Source: Leptospiraceae bacterium
GTDB lineage: Bacteria; Spirochaetota; Leptospiria; Leptospirales; Leptonemataceae
Reading direction: 5' to 3'
Assembly: GCA_026418015.1 (NCBI GenBank)
Contig: JAOACE010000008.1
Span: forward strand, 186,001 to 250,000
DNA length: 64,000 bases
Shown here: piece by piece, positions 17,906 through 27,923 of the stretch
Layout: each line of letters starts with the position of its first letter
Numbering within the stretch: position 1 is the first letter of the stretch
Position numbers and translations under genes: made by a program
Notes under the pieces: model-generated
The model's input: the letters and a program-made list of their open reading frames with translations, nothing else
Databases searched by the model: none
What the model was told of the DNA's origin: nothing

Positions 17906-18079
17906 CTTATCCTCCCTTATTCCACAGGATTTATGGATAATTGATAAATTCAAGCATTTTTATTTAGTTTTTTTATATTTAAATGATGTAACTTTATTTT
18001 AACTGTCTTTTTAAATCTACATGGAACCAAAAAATATTTTGAATTGACAAAAAATCTATTTATCTATTTTTTTTAAACA

Positions 18080-18925
18080 ATGGGGATAAGCACAAAAAAG
18101 CAAACGATTAAACAATCAGTTCTATACGAAGAATTAAAAGAACTTAAAGACGACGTATTTTATAAAATATCTTACCAATCTATTCTAAAAGAATTAAATA
18201 TTACTTACGAAGATTATGTTTCTATGTTGTACAAAAATTATGGTATCTTTCAACCACCGGAATTTTTCGATAAAGACAACTTATCTTTGCTAATAGATAT
18301 TCTAAAATTTTATCAACAAGAAGAATTGCTAAATATCATAAAAAAATGGGGGATGTATTTTGAACCCCAGGAACTAATGGAATGGTTAGAACACTATATT
18401 TCCATAACTCTAAGTATTTTATCGAATCATGAAGTAAAACTCGATTCTTTAGAAATTAGTTTAGCTGGTTGTAATAATCCCTACGAAGCTTTTGATTTTT
18501 ATTGCAACCTAAACATCGACGAAGATTACATTTACAAAAAAACAACAGAATTATTCTTAAACAAAAAAAACATTAAACCCAACGATTTTAATTTTTATTT
18601 ATTAACTCAATACATAGAAAATTGCTACGAAAGAAAAATTCTATCGCAGGACATTTTATACGAAAGTTTTTATAAAAAACTTTATGATATAGGTTTAAAA
18701 AATAATTTTATAAAAAATAATCATAAAATCAATAATAATTATAACTTTAAGAATGAATATTTTAAAACCTTCGGGATAGAAAAATTGCCAGCTACCAAAG
18801 AAGAATTAAAAAAAATCTATTTTTCTTTGCTAAAGAAATACCATCCCGATAAAAATCCCTCTGGATTAGAGAATACAAAAAAAATCATCGAAGCATACAC
18901 AAAGCTTATAGAATACTATGAGTAA
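18080..18925 (+). CDS. Protein with C-terminal J domain
   Basis: 281 residues. The first 220 are an acidic and aromatic helical region I do not recognise. The last 55 are a J domain: YFKTFGIEKLPATKEELKK, then YFSLLKKYHPDKNPSG with the HPD tripeptide that stimulates DnaK ATPase. Having the J domain at the C-terminus, with no Gly/Phe or zinc region, makes it a type III J protein that probably delivers a specific client. It overlaps the thioredoxin-like gene by 8 nt. A TTGACA box lies at 18044-18049. Proximity to the CRISPR effector is probably incidental. Confidence 0.8.
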   Translation: MGISTKKQTIKQSVLYEELKELKDDVFYKISYQSILKELNITYEDYVSMLYKNYGIFQPPEFFDKDNLSLLIDILKFYQQEELLNIIKKWGMYFEPQELMEWLEHYISITLSILSNHEVKLDSLEISLAGCNNPYEAFDFYCNLNIDEDYIYKKTTELFLNKKNIKPNDFNFYLLTQYIENCYERKILSQDILYESFYKKLYDIGLKNNFIKNNHKINNNYNFKNEYFKTFGIEKLPATKEELKKIYFSLLKKYHPDKNPSGLENTKKIIEAYTKLIEYYE

Positions 18926-19802
18926 ATATTTTTCGGTATTGTTTTTTTTATGTCTGTTTTCTTTATGGTCCAAGCCCAATTGGATAGAGGATCTGAATTA
19001 TGCGAAAACCCTTTCCGAAAAACAAAAAAAGCCCATTTTGATCGATTTTTACTCAGAAAGTTGTTATTATTGTCATGTAATAGAAAAAGAAACGTATAAT
19101 TCAAAAGAATTTGCCAATTGGAAAAATAAATTTATATTAACCATTGTTGATGGAGATAAATATCCCGATTTAGCAGATGAATATCAGGTTTCTGGGTATC
19201 CCACCATAGTATTGTTAGATTTTCAAGGAGTAGAAGTGGGGCGAATCGAAGGGTATTATCCGAAAAATCAATTGTTAGCAAAAATCGAACAATATTATAA
19301 AAGTACTGATCTATTCCATCGATTACAAGAAAACGTAAAAAAAGAGCCTTTAAACTATTATCATTATTTTCAATTAGCTTTATATTACCATAGAGCAAAA
19401 CAATATCATAAAACAGAAGAATATTTTCTTAAAGCATTACAATATTTACCAGAAAACCATCCCCAATATTACGAAAACAAAAAAAATTTGATTTACAACC
19501 TAGCAGTAATCCATACCAAACTAAAAAACTATCCCAAAGCATATAGTTATTGGAATGCATACTTAGCTTGGTTAAAAAAAAGTGATTTAGACTTCCCCAC
19601 TGCTAAATATTACAGAGCATACACACTTTTGTTTAAAAATATTGATTCAAACCATACCAAAACCGAACAAACATTATTTTCTGAACTTTCCGAAAAAGAA
19701 AAAAGGATTGTTATAGAGGATCTAACTTATGCTAGTAAAAATCTTCCTGATTCTTACGAAAAAGAATTTTCTAAAAAATTACTTTTCGAATTAAACCATT
19801 GA
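18918..19802 (+). CDS. Exported thioredoxin-fold protein with TPR tail
   Basis: 294 residues. The signal peptide MSKYFSVLFFLCLFSLWSKP is followed by a thioredoxin_7-type domain with the redox pair CYYC (YSESCYYCHVIEKETYNS) and the cis-Pro SGYPTIVLLD. From about residue 130 there are TPR-like repeats (YYHYFQLALYYHRAKQYHKTEEYFLKAL and a second copy). It is probably a periplasmic disulfide reductase or isomerase with a protein-binding tail. The start overlaps the J-domain gene by 8 nt. leuA follows closely downstream. Confidence 0.8.
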   Translation: MSKYFSVLFFLCLFSLWSKPNWIEDLNYAKTLSEKQKKPILIDFYSESCYYCHVIEKETYNSKEFANWKNKFILTIVDGDKYPDLADEYQVSGYPTIVLLDFQGVEVGRIEGYYPKNQLLAKIEQYYKSTDLFHRLQENVKKEPLNYYHYFQLALYYHRAKQYHKTEEYFLKALQYLPENHPQYYENKKNLIYNLAVIHTKLKNYPKAYSYWNAYLAWLKKSDLDFPTAKYYRAYTLLFKNIDSNHTKTEQTLFSELSEKEKRIVIEDLTYASKNLPDSYEKEFSKKLLFELNH

Positions 19803-19838
19803 ATTTTATTGTTATTATATTATAAACAGGAAAAACCT

Positions 19839-21470
19839 ATGAGTAGCATACAAAACCAACAACAAAAAGAAAGTAATATTAACGCAAAAACAGAAAAAGA
19901 TCTAGTTTATATATTCGATACAACTTTACGCGATGGAGAACAATGTCCTGGCGCAGCAATGTCCGAAGATCAAAAATTAGAGGTTGCTCATCGGTTAGAG
20001 GCATTAGGAGTAGATATTATAGAAGCAGGTTTTCCTATATCTAGCCCGGTTCAATTTAAGGCAGTTCAAAGAATTGCAAGAGAAATCGAAACACCTATTA
20101 TTGCAGCATTAGCAAGAGCAGTCCGAAAAGATATAGAAACAGCAGCAGAAGCACTAAAAGATGCACGAAGAAAAAGAATCCATACCTTTATTGCTTCTAG
20201 TCCCATACACATGAAATATAAATTAGGCTTAGAACCCAACCAAGTGATAGAAAAAGCAGTAGAAGCAGTTAAAATAGCAAAAGAATTTACAGAAGATGTA
20301 GAATTTTCTCCCGAAGATGCTACTCGCAGCGAAAAAGAATTTCTTGTAGAGCTAATTTCCAGGGTAATAGAAGCAGGCGCAACAGTAATCAATATACCTG
20401 ATACTGTTGGTTATACAACCCCAGATGAATATTATCAACTTTTCCGTTATTTGATCGAAAAATGCCAAGATGCAGACAAAGTGATTTTTAGTGCACATTG
20501 TCATAATGACTTAGGAATGGCAACAGCCAATAGCTTAGCAGCTGTTCGAGCGGGAGCAAGACAAATCGAATGTACTATTAATGGAATCGGTGAACGCGCT
20601 GGAAACACAGCTCTCGAAGAAGTAGTTATGGCAATCTATACAAGAGGAGAATATTTTAAGGTTAGAACCAACATAAAAACCAAAGAAATATTGAAGACCA
20701 GCATACTTGTAAGAACTGTCACAGGAATGGTTGTTCAACCAAATAAAGCAATTGTTGGTGATAATGCATTTGCTCACGAATCGGGAATTCATCAAGATGG
20801 TGTTTTAAAAAATCCTCTCACTTACGAAATTATGACACCAGAGTCCGTAGGTTTAGCATCGAACAAAATTGTATTAGGAAGACATAGTGGTCGACATGCT
20901 TTAAAAGATAAATTAATTCGATTAGGTTATGTACTCGATGAACAACAATTCGAAGAAGTCTTTTATCGTTTTACAGAATTAGCAGATAAGAAAAAAGAAG
21001 TTTACGACGAAGATATTGTTGCCCTTGTGGATGATGCAACACGTAAAAAAACCTATCAACGTTATGAATTGATTAAACTTCATGTTTTTACTGGTAAAGG
21101 AACAACACCAACAGCAACGGTAAAATTAAAAGATAACGAGCTTCTTGACGAAAATGGAAATGCAAAAGTCTTAACCGAAGCAGCAACAGGAGATGGGCCA
21201 GTAGCAGCAATCTTTAATGCAATCGACAGAATTACTGGTATCAACACAAAAATTAAATCTTATAGATTACAACCTATTAGCGAAGGAAGAGATGCACAAG
21301 GTCAATCGAATGTTTTACTCCAGATTAATGACAAAATGTATGCTGGTAAAGGCGTCTCTACGGATATCTTAGAAGCTTCTGCCTATGCATATTTAGACGC
21401 AATCAACCGTTTTTTTTCTAGAGACGAAAATCAATCCATCAAATACACCAAAGAAGGAGATTCCATCTAA
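19839..21470 (+). CDS. leuA: 2-isopropylmalate synthase LeuA
   Basis: 543 residues from the ATG at 19839 (ACAGGA 8 nt upstream); a TTG ten codons earlier is less likely. The DRE-TIM catalytic domain opens FDTTLRDGEQCPGAAMS and contains SAHCHNDLGMATANS, with the metal-binding His pair, and CTINGIGERAGNTALEEV. HESGIHQDGVLKNPLTYEI and LGRHSGRHAL are the IPMS communication region, and the last 130 residues form the LeuA allosteric domain. This motif set favours isopropylmalate rather than citramalate synthesis. The enzyme commits 2-ketoisovalerate to leucine. hemN starts at the next base. Confidence 0.95.
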   Translation: MSSIQNQQQKESNINAKTEKDLVYIFDTTLRDGEQCPGAAMSEDQKLEVAHRLEALGVDIIEAGFPISSPVQFKAVQRIAREIETPIIAALARAVRKDIETAAEALKDARRKRIHTFIASSPIHMKYKLGLEPNQVIEKAVEAVKIAKEFTEDVEFSPEDATRSEKEFLVELISRVIEAGATVINIPDTVGYTTPDEYYQLFRYLIEKCQDADKVIFSAHCHNDLGMATANSLAAVRAGARQIECTINGIGERAGNTALEEVVMAIYTRGEYFKVRTNIKTKEILKTSILVRTVTGMVVQPNKAIVGDNAFAHESGIHQDGVLKNPLTYEIMTPESVGLASNKIVLGRHSGRHALKDKLIRLGYVLDEQQFEEVFYRFTELADKKKEVYDEDIVALVDDATRKKTYQRYELIKLHVFTGKGTTPTATVKLKDNELLDENGNAKVLTEAATGDGPVAAIFNAIDRITGINTKIKSYRLQPISEGRDAQGQSNVLLQINDKMYAGKGVSTDILEASAYAYLDAINRFFSRDENQSIKYTKEGDSI

Positions 21471-22844
21471 ATGAAGTTAGAAATTCATCCTGATATTATC
21501 CTTAAATATGATGTAGCTGGGCCAAGATACACAAGTTATCCACCAGTCCCTAATTTTGATAGTTCGTTTACGCAAAAAGATTATACAAATTATCTAATAA
21601 GCGATCAGGTATCTAAGACGATTTCTTTATATTTTCATTTTCCTTTTTGCAAAACCTTGTGTTATTATTGCGGTTGCAACACTGTTATAACCAACAACTA
21701 CGAAATTATTCAACGATACATAGATTACCTAAAAAAAGAAATTCGATTGATTTTAAAGTATCTACCAAAAGATATTCAAGTGGGACAATTGCATTGGGGA
21801 GGAGGTACTCCGAACTTTCTAAACAACTCTCAGATAAAAGAAATTTATTTATTTATAAAAAATCATTTTTCTTTTAAAGAAAATGCAGAAATTAGTATTG
21901 AACTTGATCCAAGAACTACGCAAAAAGAACAATTGGATTTAATCAAAGAAATAGGTTTTAATCGAATTAGTTTTGGTGTTCAAGACTTAAATGACGAAGT
22001 ACAAAAAGCAGTAAATAGAATACAACCCGTCGATCTAATAGAATCTATTTATTATCACGCGAAATCATTGAACTTTCATTCTATTAACATGGATTTTATC
22101 TATGGATTGCCCTACCAAAATACACATTCCTATCAGTTTAATTTAAAAAAGATTTTAGAATGGAAACCTGATCGATTAGCCTTTTTTAGTTATGCTCATG
22201 TTCCTTGGATAAAAAAACATCAAACCCTCATCAACACAGAAACCTTACCCAATAATCTAGAAAAGATCCATATTTTTAAGAATATTGTAGAAACATTAAC
22301 AGACAATCATTATGTTTATATAGGCTTAGATCATTTTGCAAAGCCGGAAGATGAACTCTCTAAGGCTTTACACGAAAAAAAATTACACCGTAACTTTCAA
22401 GGGTATACTGTTTTAAAAGATATGGATGTAATTGCATTTGGTATAACAGGAATAAGTCAATATTCTAAACTCTATGCAAGAAATAAAAAGGGATTAAAAG
22501 AATACAGAGAAGATATAGATCATCAGAATATACCTCTTCACGACGGTTATAAAATGACCTATGATGATTTAATTCGAAAAGAAGTAATCAATCAAATCAT
22601 GTGCAACCTTTACTTGGATTTTAAATATATCGAAGAAAAATTCAACATAGATTTTCACGAATATTTTGATCAAGAATTAAAAAATTTAAAATCAATGGAA
22701 GAAGATGAACTAATCAGTATTGATAGTAATTCTATTAAAATAGAACCTAATGGAAGACCATTGATAAGAAACGTAGCCATGGCTTTTGATATCTTTTTAA
22801 GAAAAAATCAAAGCCATAGGCCAGTCTATTCGCGAACAATTTAA
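21471..22844 (+). CDS. hemN: Oxygen-independent coproporphyrinogen III oxidase HemN
   Basis: 457 residues, the size of true HemN. The radical-SAM cluster is C60, C64 and C67 with the extra C69 (PFCKTLCYYCGCN), the HemN-specific C-x3-C-x2-C-x-C. The substrate-binding opening YDVAGPRYTSYPPVP and the SAM-binding LHWGGGTPNFL are present. It decarboxylates coproporphyrinogen III to protoporphyrinogen IX without oxygen. The start abuts the leuA stop with no gap. It converges on the citrate synthase gene 1 nt away. Confidence 0.95.
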   Translation: MKLEIHPDIILKYDVAGPRYTSYPPVPNFDSSFTQKDYTNYLISDQVSKTISLYFHFPFCKTLCYYCGCNTVITNNYEIIQRYIDYLKKEIRLILKYLPKDIQVGQLHWGGGTPNFLNNSQIKEIYLFIKNHFSFKENAEISIELDPRTTQKEQLDLIKEIGFNRISFGVQDLNDEVQKAVNRIQPVDLIESIYYHAKSLNFHSINMDFIYGLPYQNTHSYQFNLKKILEWKPDRLAFFSYAHVPWIKKHQTLINTETLPNNLEKIHIFKNIVETLTDNHYVYIGLDHFAKPEDELSKALHEKKLHRNFQGYTVLKDMDVIAFGITGISQYSKLYARNKKGLKEYREDIDHQNIPLHDGYKMTYDDLIRKEVINQIMCNLYLDFKYIEEKFNIDFHEYFDQELKNLKSMEEDELISIDSNSIKIEPNGRPLIRNVAMAFDIFLRKNQSHRPVYSRTI

Positions 22845-22845
22845 T

Positions 22846-24144
22846 TTATCTTTGTTCGATGGGTATATATTTTTTGTTTAATTCTCCCACATAAACTTGT
22901 CTTGGTCGATAGACTTTTCTATCGGGATTTTCTCTTTGTTCTGTCCAATGTGCTAACCAACCAGGCAATTTTCCAATAGAACGAATCACGTTATTCATTT
23001 CTGGTGGTATACCTAGTAGTTTAAAAATTAGTGCAGAATAGAATTCTACGTTGGGATAAAGATTCATTTCTTTAAACCAAGGATGATTCATAACATATTC
23101 TTCTACTTCGAAAGCTTTTTGTAAAATTGGATCAGACGAAATGGTTGGATCTTTTTGTAACTTAAATTTATAATATTCTTTAAATAAACGACGACTTATT
23201 CTTGCTCTTGGATCTTCTGTTTCGTAAGCATTATGACCTAATCCATTTAATTTTAACTGTTTTTTTCCTTGGATAAAATCTTTAAAATACGCTTCTGATG
23301 AGAGATTTTTATTAATCATCTCTCGAAGCATTATTATAGGAGGAACATTTGCATCGGATTCCCTTGAACCCCATAAAGAACATATTCCAGCATTTATACA
23401 TGCAAACAGATTCGCTCTTCCGCTTGCAACCACCCTTACAGTTGTAGTTGTTGCATTCATTTCGTGATCTGCATATAAGATCAAAATTCGATTTAAGATT
23501 CTATCGTCCATAGGATCAACATCGTATGGCTCTGCGGGAGTAGCAAACATCATGTTGAGAAAATTCGTACAATAAGGCAATTCATCTCTTGGGTAAATGA
23601 TTGGTTGCCCTACACTTTTTTTGTAAGACCATGCAGCAAGGGTTCTTACCTTTGCAAGTAACCTAACACGAATGTCTATACCTTGCTTGATCATTTCTTC
23701 GTAAGAAGTTGGATAATAAGCAGAAAGAGCTGTCACAAGTGTTGCAAGAATTGCAAGTGGATGTGCATCTCCTGGAAAAGCATCAAAAAATAACCTCATA
23801 GACTCGTGTATCATGGAATGTTTACTCAGTGTATAAGAAAATTTTTCCATCTCGGATTTTGTGGGTAAATGACCATAGAGCAAAAGAAATGATGTTTCTA
23901 CAAAGGTGGATTTTTCTACTAATTCTTCGACATCATATCCGCGATAATATAATTTTCCATTTTTTGAGTCGATGTAAGAAATCTTACTTTTAGCAATAGA
24001 AGTATTGTTTAATGCACTATCAAAAGTAGTTAAGTTGGTTTCTTGGTTTAAAAAATGTATATCGATAGCTTGTTTATTATCAGTACCAGTTACTAAGGGT
24101 AATCGTAATTTACGATCGTTGTAATTTAATTCGACAAAACTCAT
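22846..24144 (-). CDS. gltA: Citrate synthase (type II, GltA)
   Basis: 432 residues of a full-length citrate synthase. It has the N-terminal beta-rich extension of the hexameric type, then ISYIDSKNGKLYYRGYDVEELVEKS. DAHPLAILATLVTALSAYYP is followed by DHEMNATTTTVRVVASG, the oxaloacetate-binding His region. GLGHNAYETEDPRARI carries another active-site His, and EFYSALIFKLLGIP follows. It condenses acetyl-CoA and oxaloacetate at the entry of the TCA cycle. Some divergence (HNAYETEDPRA for H-x-V-Y-K-x-x-D-P-R-A) leaves 2-methylcitrate activity possible. It lies 26 nt downstream of the second 7TMR-DISM gene. Confidence 0.93.
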   Translation of the reverse strand: MSFVELNYNDRKLRLPLVTGTDNKQAIDIHFLNQETNLTTFDSALNNTSIAKSKISYIDSKNGKLYYRGYDVEELVEKSTFVETSFLLLYGHLPTKSEMEKFSYTLSKHSMIHESMRLFFDAFPGDAHPLAILATLVTALSAYYPTSYEEMIKQGIDIRVRLLAKVRTLAAWSYKKSVGQPIIYPRDELPYCTNFLNMMFATPAEPYDVDPMDDRILNRILILYADHEMNATTTTVRVVASGRANLFACINAGICSLWGSRESDANVPPIIMLREMINKNLSSEAYFKDFIQGKKQLKLNGLGHNAYETEDPRARISRRLFKEYYKFKLQKDPTISSDPILQKAFEVEEYVMNHPWFKEMNLYPNVEFYSALIFKLLGIPPEMNNVIRSIGKLPGWLAHWTEQRENPDRKVYRPRQVYVGELNKKYIPIEQR

Positions 24145-24170
24145 ATAAAGATTTTTTTATTTTTATGATA

Positions 24171-26069
24171 TCAAGCAATTCTTTTTTGCAATAAATCTTT
24201 TATTTTTTGCCAAATTGATACATTTTTTTCTTGTTTTTGATGCTCTTCTAAATAATACAAATAAACCAAAGGAATGGATTTTTGTTTTTTCTTTGTAATT
24301 GAATCAGATTCTTTTGCTTTTAATATAAACTCAATATATAAATATTTTTTTGAATATAACTTTAATTTAAGCTTTCCACCAAGAATACGAATGGTTTCTT
24401 TGATGATTTTCCACTGTATCCATAAACCTTCTTGGTCAGGTAATTTTTCTCTTAAAATATTATAAATTCTTTTAAGTACTTTTTCGTTTTTATTATACAG
24501 AAAAAATTTAAAATAAATATTATCTTCATCGTCTGATAAAATAACCAAATCGATGTGTTGAAAACTTCCAAAACCAGGAAAATCAATTAAGCGAATTAAC
24601 AAAGAGTTTACTAGTTCCAAACTTGTTTTTAACATTAATTGAGGATCAACATGAATTGTAGAAGAAATATTGCTTTTGCTTAACACAGCTTCTAGAAAAT
24701 CTTTTACGTTAATTTCTACATAAGATTCTGGTTCTTCTAACACCTCTAAACGACTAAGTTCTAAGATATCGTTTAAATTTTTTTCTAAATCTTCTATGTT
24801 AAAAACAATACTCTTGATTTGATTGGGGGCTAAGTCTTTTGGCTGTGATTTAGATAATGCATCGATCAATTCTTTTAGAGGTATTTTAAGTGCAGTCAAA
24901 ATGTAAGAAAATAATTTTGTTTGTAGAATATCGAAGGATTGGAATTGACCTTCTTTTTTTTCTATATCTTTTTGTAATTCTATAATTTCAAATATTATTA
25001 ACAAAGCGGGAATCAACAAAACAATCGTCACATCAAAATGATACAAAAAACGTTCTTCTTTAAAATAGTTCCAATTTATTAAAGAATTAAAAGATACAAA
25101 AAATAAATAAACTAAAAAAACAAGAGATAATATATTGCGAAAAGAAATTCGCTCCGTTAAATTTAATAAAATGATATAAATTGCATAAACAAATACAATC
25201 ACAAAAACCAAAATCCATAGAAGATTGAATATCTGGGCAAATGCTGGATTAAAAAAACCAGATATGATGCTCACAAAAAACAACAAAAAGCTTAAATAGA
25301 GATCAAAATTTTTTAATAAAATTGGCCTATTAAAATAAATAGAAAAAAAACGTAAAAAAAATACAGGTAATAGAATTGGTATGCCCATCGATAAAGAATA
25401 AAAAATTCGCGAAAGTGGCATCTCTTCTATAATTATGTTAATCGTTAAAAGACTGCTAAATCCGAGTAGAAGATAAAACAAAGAAAGATAAAAATAATAA
25501 GTCTGATCTTTAAAACGTAAGAATAAACTAAAAAGAAAAAAACCTATTCCAAGGAAGAAAACAGAATTTGTAATACTTTTAAAGTTTTCGTAATAATAAT
25601 TTTCTATGGCTTTAGAAGTTGGAAGTAGAACAATAGGACCATGGATACCATTTGCTACAAAACTCTTATAATAAAATTTTATTGCTATGATATTAAGTCC
25701 ATCTTGGTACAAATTCATCGGTAAAGGAACCATAAGCGTAGATTGAAGAAAATTAGGACCAATTTTGATAAGCTTTTCGTTAAAATAAACCTCTACTTGT
25801 CCATTAACTCGATAAATGATTAACGAATAAGAGTTATTTTTATCTAATTGAAGTTCTTTTCTTAGCCATAGTACCTTAGATTTTGTAGAAATAATTTCAT
25901 CGAAGTTTACAGGTATTTGTACCTCGCTCCAATTTGCTTCTAATTTTTCGAGCTTTATATTTTGAATTTTGTCATCTTTTAGAGTGATTTTCCAATCTTT
26001 TAGCTCTTCGGGAATTATTTTATCAAAAAATAATATAAATAATATTATAAAATAAATATATTTTTTCAT
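24171..26069 (-). CDS. 7TMR-DISM membrane protein with degenerate kinase-like tail
   Basis: 632 residues from the ATG at 26069, which overlaps the upstream stop as ATGA and has AAGGAA upstream. A signal-anchor is followed by an extracellular beta-sandwich (about 20-170), seven hydrophobic segments (about 180-370) and a cytoplasmic helical region. Where a histidine kinase would have its H-box it reads SYILTALKIPLKELI, with no His. The expected N, G1 and G2 ATP boxes are unrecognisable in residues 460-590. It is therefore a pseudokinase-like receptor, probably signalling by dimerising with its upstream neighbour. Confidence 0.75.
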   Translation of the reverse strand: MKKYIYFIILFILFFDKIIPEELKDWKITLKDDKIQNIKLEKLEANWSEVQIPVNFDEIISTKSKVLWLRKELQLDKNNSYSLIIYRVNGQVEVYFNEKLIKIGPNFLQSTLMVPLPMNLYQDGLNIIAIKFYYKSFVANGIHGPIVLLPTSKAIENYYYENFKSITNSVFFLGIGFFLFSLFLRFKDQTYYFYLSLFYLLLGFSSLLTINIIIEEMPLSRIFYSLSMGIPILLPVFFLRFFSIYFNRPILLKNFDLYLSFLLFFVSIISGFFNPAFAQIFNLLWILVFVIVFVYAIYIILLNLTERISFRNILSLVFLVYLFFVSFNSLINWNYFKEERFLYHFDVTIVLLIPALLIIFEIIELQKDIEKKEGQFQSFDILQTKLFSYILTALKIPLKELIDALSKSQPKDLAPNQIKSIVFNIEDLEKNLNDILELSRLEVLEEPESYVEINVKDFLEAVLSKSNISSTIHVDPQLMLKTSLELVNSLLIRLIDFPGFGSFQHIDLVILSDDEDNIYFKFFLYNKNEKVLKRIYNILREKLPDQEGLWIQWKIIKETIRILGGKLKLKLYSKKYLYIEFILKAKESDSITKKKQKSIPLVYLYYLEEHQKQEKNVSIWQKIKDLLQKRIA

Positions 26070-27904
26070 GTTATTTCCTTTAGCTCCCTGATATTGATTT
26101 CGAAAAGTGTATAAAAATCTTGTTTCGATTCGAAATGAATGGTTCCCGATAATAACATTACACATTCTTTTACAATCGTTAAACCAATTCCACTACCAGG
26201 TATTTTCGAATGATTTCCCCGAACATATTTATCGAAAATTTTATCTTGTAATTCTACAGGAATTCCTGGTCCTTTGTCATATACCCGTATTTTTAAAGAT
26301 TGATCTTCTATACTTATTGTAAGTTCTACTTCGTCAACTGTATATAACAATGCATTTTCCAAAAGATGATAAAGAATCATTCTATAAAGTTGAATATCCA
26401 TCCAAACACTGGTTAAGTTTTTTGGTAAATTTATGTCGAGTCGATTTTTCTTTTGTTTAGTTGCTTTTAACACATCATCAATTACTTTTAGAGTTTCTTC
26501 CGTTAGGTTGATTTTCACTGGTTGTAAAAAATATTTTTTGCTTTCCAATAAGTGTAAAATTTGAGCACTTTCAATCAGATAATTCAAACAAATTAAAGCA
26601 GATTCATAATTCTTTCGTAAAAGTATGTTTTGTTTTAGCTCATCGAAAACAGACTGAAATTCATTCGATATATTATAAATAACCTGTAACTTTTGTTTTT
26701 CGATTAATCGCAGATCATCCACTTGTCTTATTGCTTGTGTTTTTAATTGTAGAGTTCTTTCGGAAAGACTGATTGCCATAACCAATAAAAATACTGGATA
26801 ACTAAACACAAACATTCTTGGTGTACGAAGAATATCTAATGCAACCAACATATCGTTTAACAAAAAAGGAACAAGAAATAACAAACCATAGAATAAATAT
26901 TTTAGTTCTTTGTATTTTTCTTTTCGATAAGTTAAGAATGTTTTAATAATAACAATCAAGGAAATTGTAATATTCATTAAATTTATATAAGTTATAATAT
27001 GCAAATAAATCGTCCGATAAACTACTGAGATAAAATATCCAAGAAGGGCAGAAATCATTAATAAAATAGTAAATAATTTTATAAAATTATATAAAGGAAT
27101 TTTTTCCAAATTAAGCCATTCTTTAATAAAACTTATGAATAAAAAAGGCAAAGGTATTAACAATAAAAGTTCTGCAATATAAGAAACGATATAATTATTA
27201 AAAAATTTATATCTTAATCCCCAAAGAATCATGTGGTATAAAGCCAAAAAAATACTAAACAGAGCAAAATATAAATTCGATTTTTTTTCTTGCGTAAAAA
27301 TACCAAAAAAAATAAAAAAAGTAGAAGAAAATATATAAGTTAGACTAAATGCAATTGCGAACATTTCGAATTTATTTTTATCCCTTAAAAACGAAGAATC
27401 AAAACTTAACTTGGGTATATCACCTATGCCAGCATTCCAAAAACTACCATAAATTCTTATTGCCAAAACATTGTTTTCTTTAAGCAAAATGGGGGGAATA
27501 GAATAAATTCTTTTCTCGGAAAAATCGGGAATACGATTTTCGAAGTTTCCAGTACCTCCTACTCTTATTCCATTCCAATATACTTCGTCAATTTCCTTTA
27601 TAAAACCTAAATCTAAGTATAATTCTTGAGGAACAAAATTAAAAACAATATTACAACGAATCCATATTTCTCCTTTGTAGTTATTTAGCTCTTTAACCTG
27701 AAACCATTTAAATGGTACATTGATACTTTTCCAAGAAGATATATCTAAATTAGGATCTGCTGCAATCGTTCCTGAACCTTTAAAAAAGTCCCAATTTCCT
27801 TTTAGCTCAAAATATGGTTGATTTTCTTTAACAGAATATTCACACAAGGCATAGAGGTTATTATAAAAAATGAAAAACAAGATAAAAACAAAAAACCGCT
27901 TCAT
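26066..27904 (-). CDS. 7TMR-DISM sensor with HATPase domain but no phosphoacceptor His
   Basis: 612 residues: signal sequence, an extracellular galactose-binding-like sensor (GNWDFFKGSGTIAA to about 170), seven transmembrane helices (about 182-385), a helical dimerisation segment and a HATPase_c domain. The ATP site looks intact: LLENALLYT (N box), YDKGPGIP (G1) and GSGIGLTIVKE (G2). In the dimerisation helix the canonical N-I-S-H-E-F reads NISNEF, so residue 414 is Asn instead of the phosphorylated His. It may be an ATP-binding regulator rather than a kinase. The 4-nt ATGA overlap with the next gene indicates a co-made pair. Confidence 0.8.
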   Translation of the reverse strand: MKRFFVFILFFIFYNNLYALCEYSVKENQPYFELKGNWDFFKGSGTIAADPNLDISSWKSINVPFKWFQVKELNNYKGEIWIRCNIVFNFVPQELYLDLGFIKEIDEVYWNGIRVGGTGNFENRIPDFSEKRIYSIPPILLKENNVLAIRIYGSFWNAGIGDIPKLSFDSSFLRDKNKFEMFAIAFSLTYIFSSTFFIFFGIFTQEKKSNLYFALFSIFLALYHMILWGLRYKFFNNYIVSYIAELLLLIPLPFLFISFIKEWLNLEKIPLYNFIKLFTILLMISALLGYFISVVYRTIYLHIITYINLMNITISLIVIIKTFLTYRKEKYKELKYLFYGLLFLVPFLLNDMLVALDILRTPRMFVFSYPVFLLVMAISLSERTLQLKTQAIRQVDDLRLIEKQKLQVIYNISNEFQSVFDELKQNILLRKNYESALICLNYLIESAQILHLLESKKYFLQPVKINLTEETLKVIDDVLKATKQKKNRLDINLPKNLTSVWMDIQLYRMILYHLLENALLYTVDEVELTISIEDQSLKIRVYDKGPGIPVELQDKIFDKYVRGNHSKIPGSGIGLTIVKECVMLLSGTIHFESKQDFYTLFEINIRELKEIT

Positions 27905-27923
27905 ATTTTTTTATATTATCGAT

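Noticed and set aside
19809-19838. Longer leuA start at a TTG
   Set aside because: The ATG at 19839 has a ribosome site, and the ten extra residues are not part of the family.
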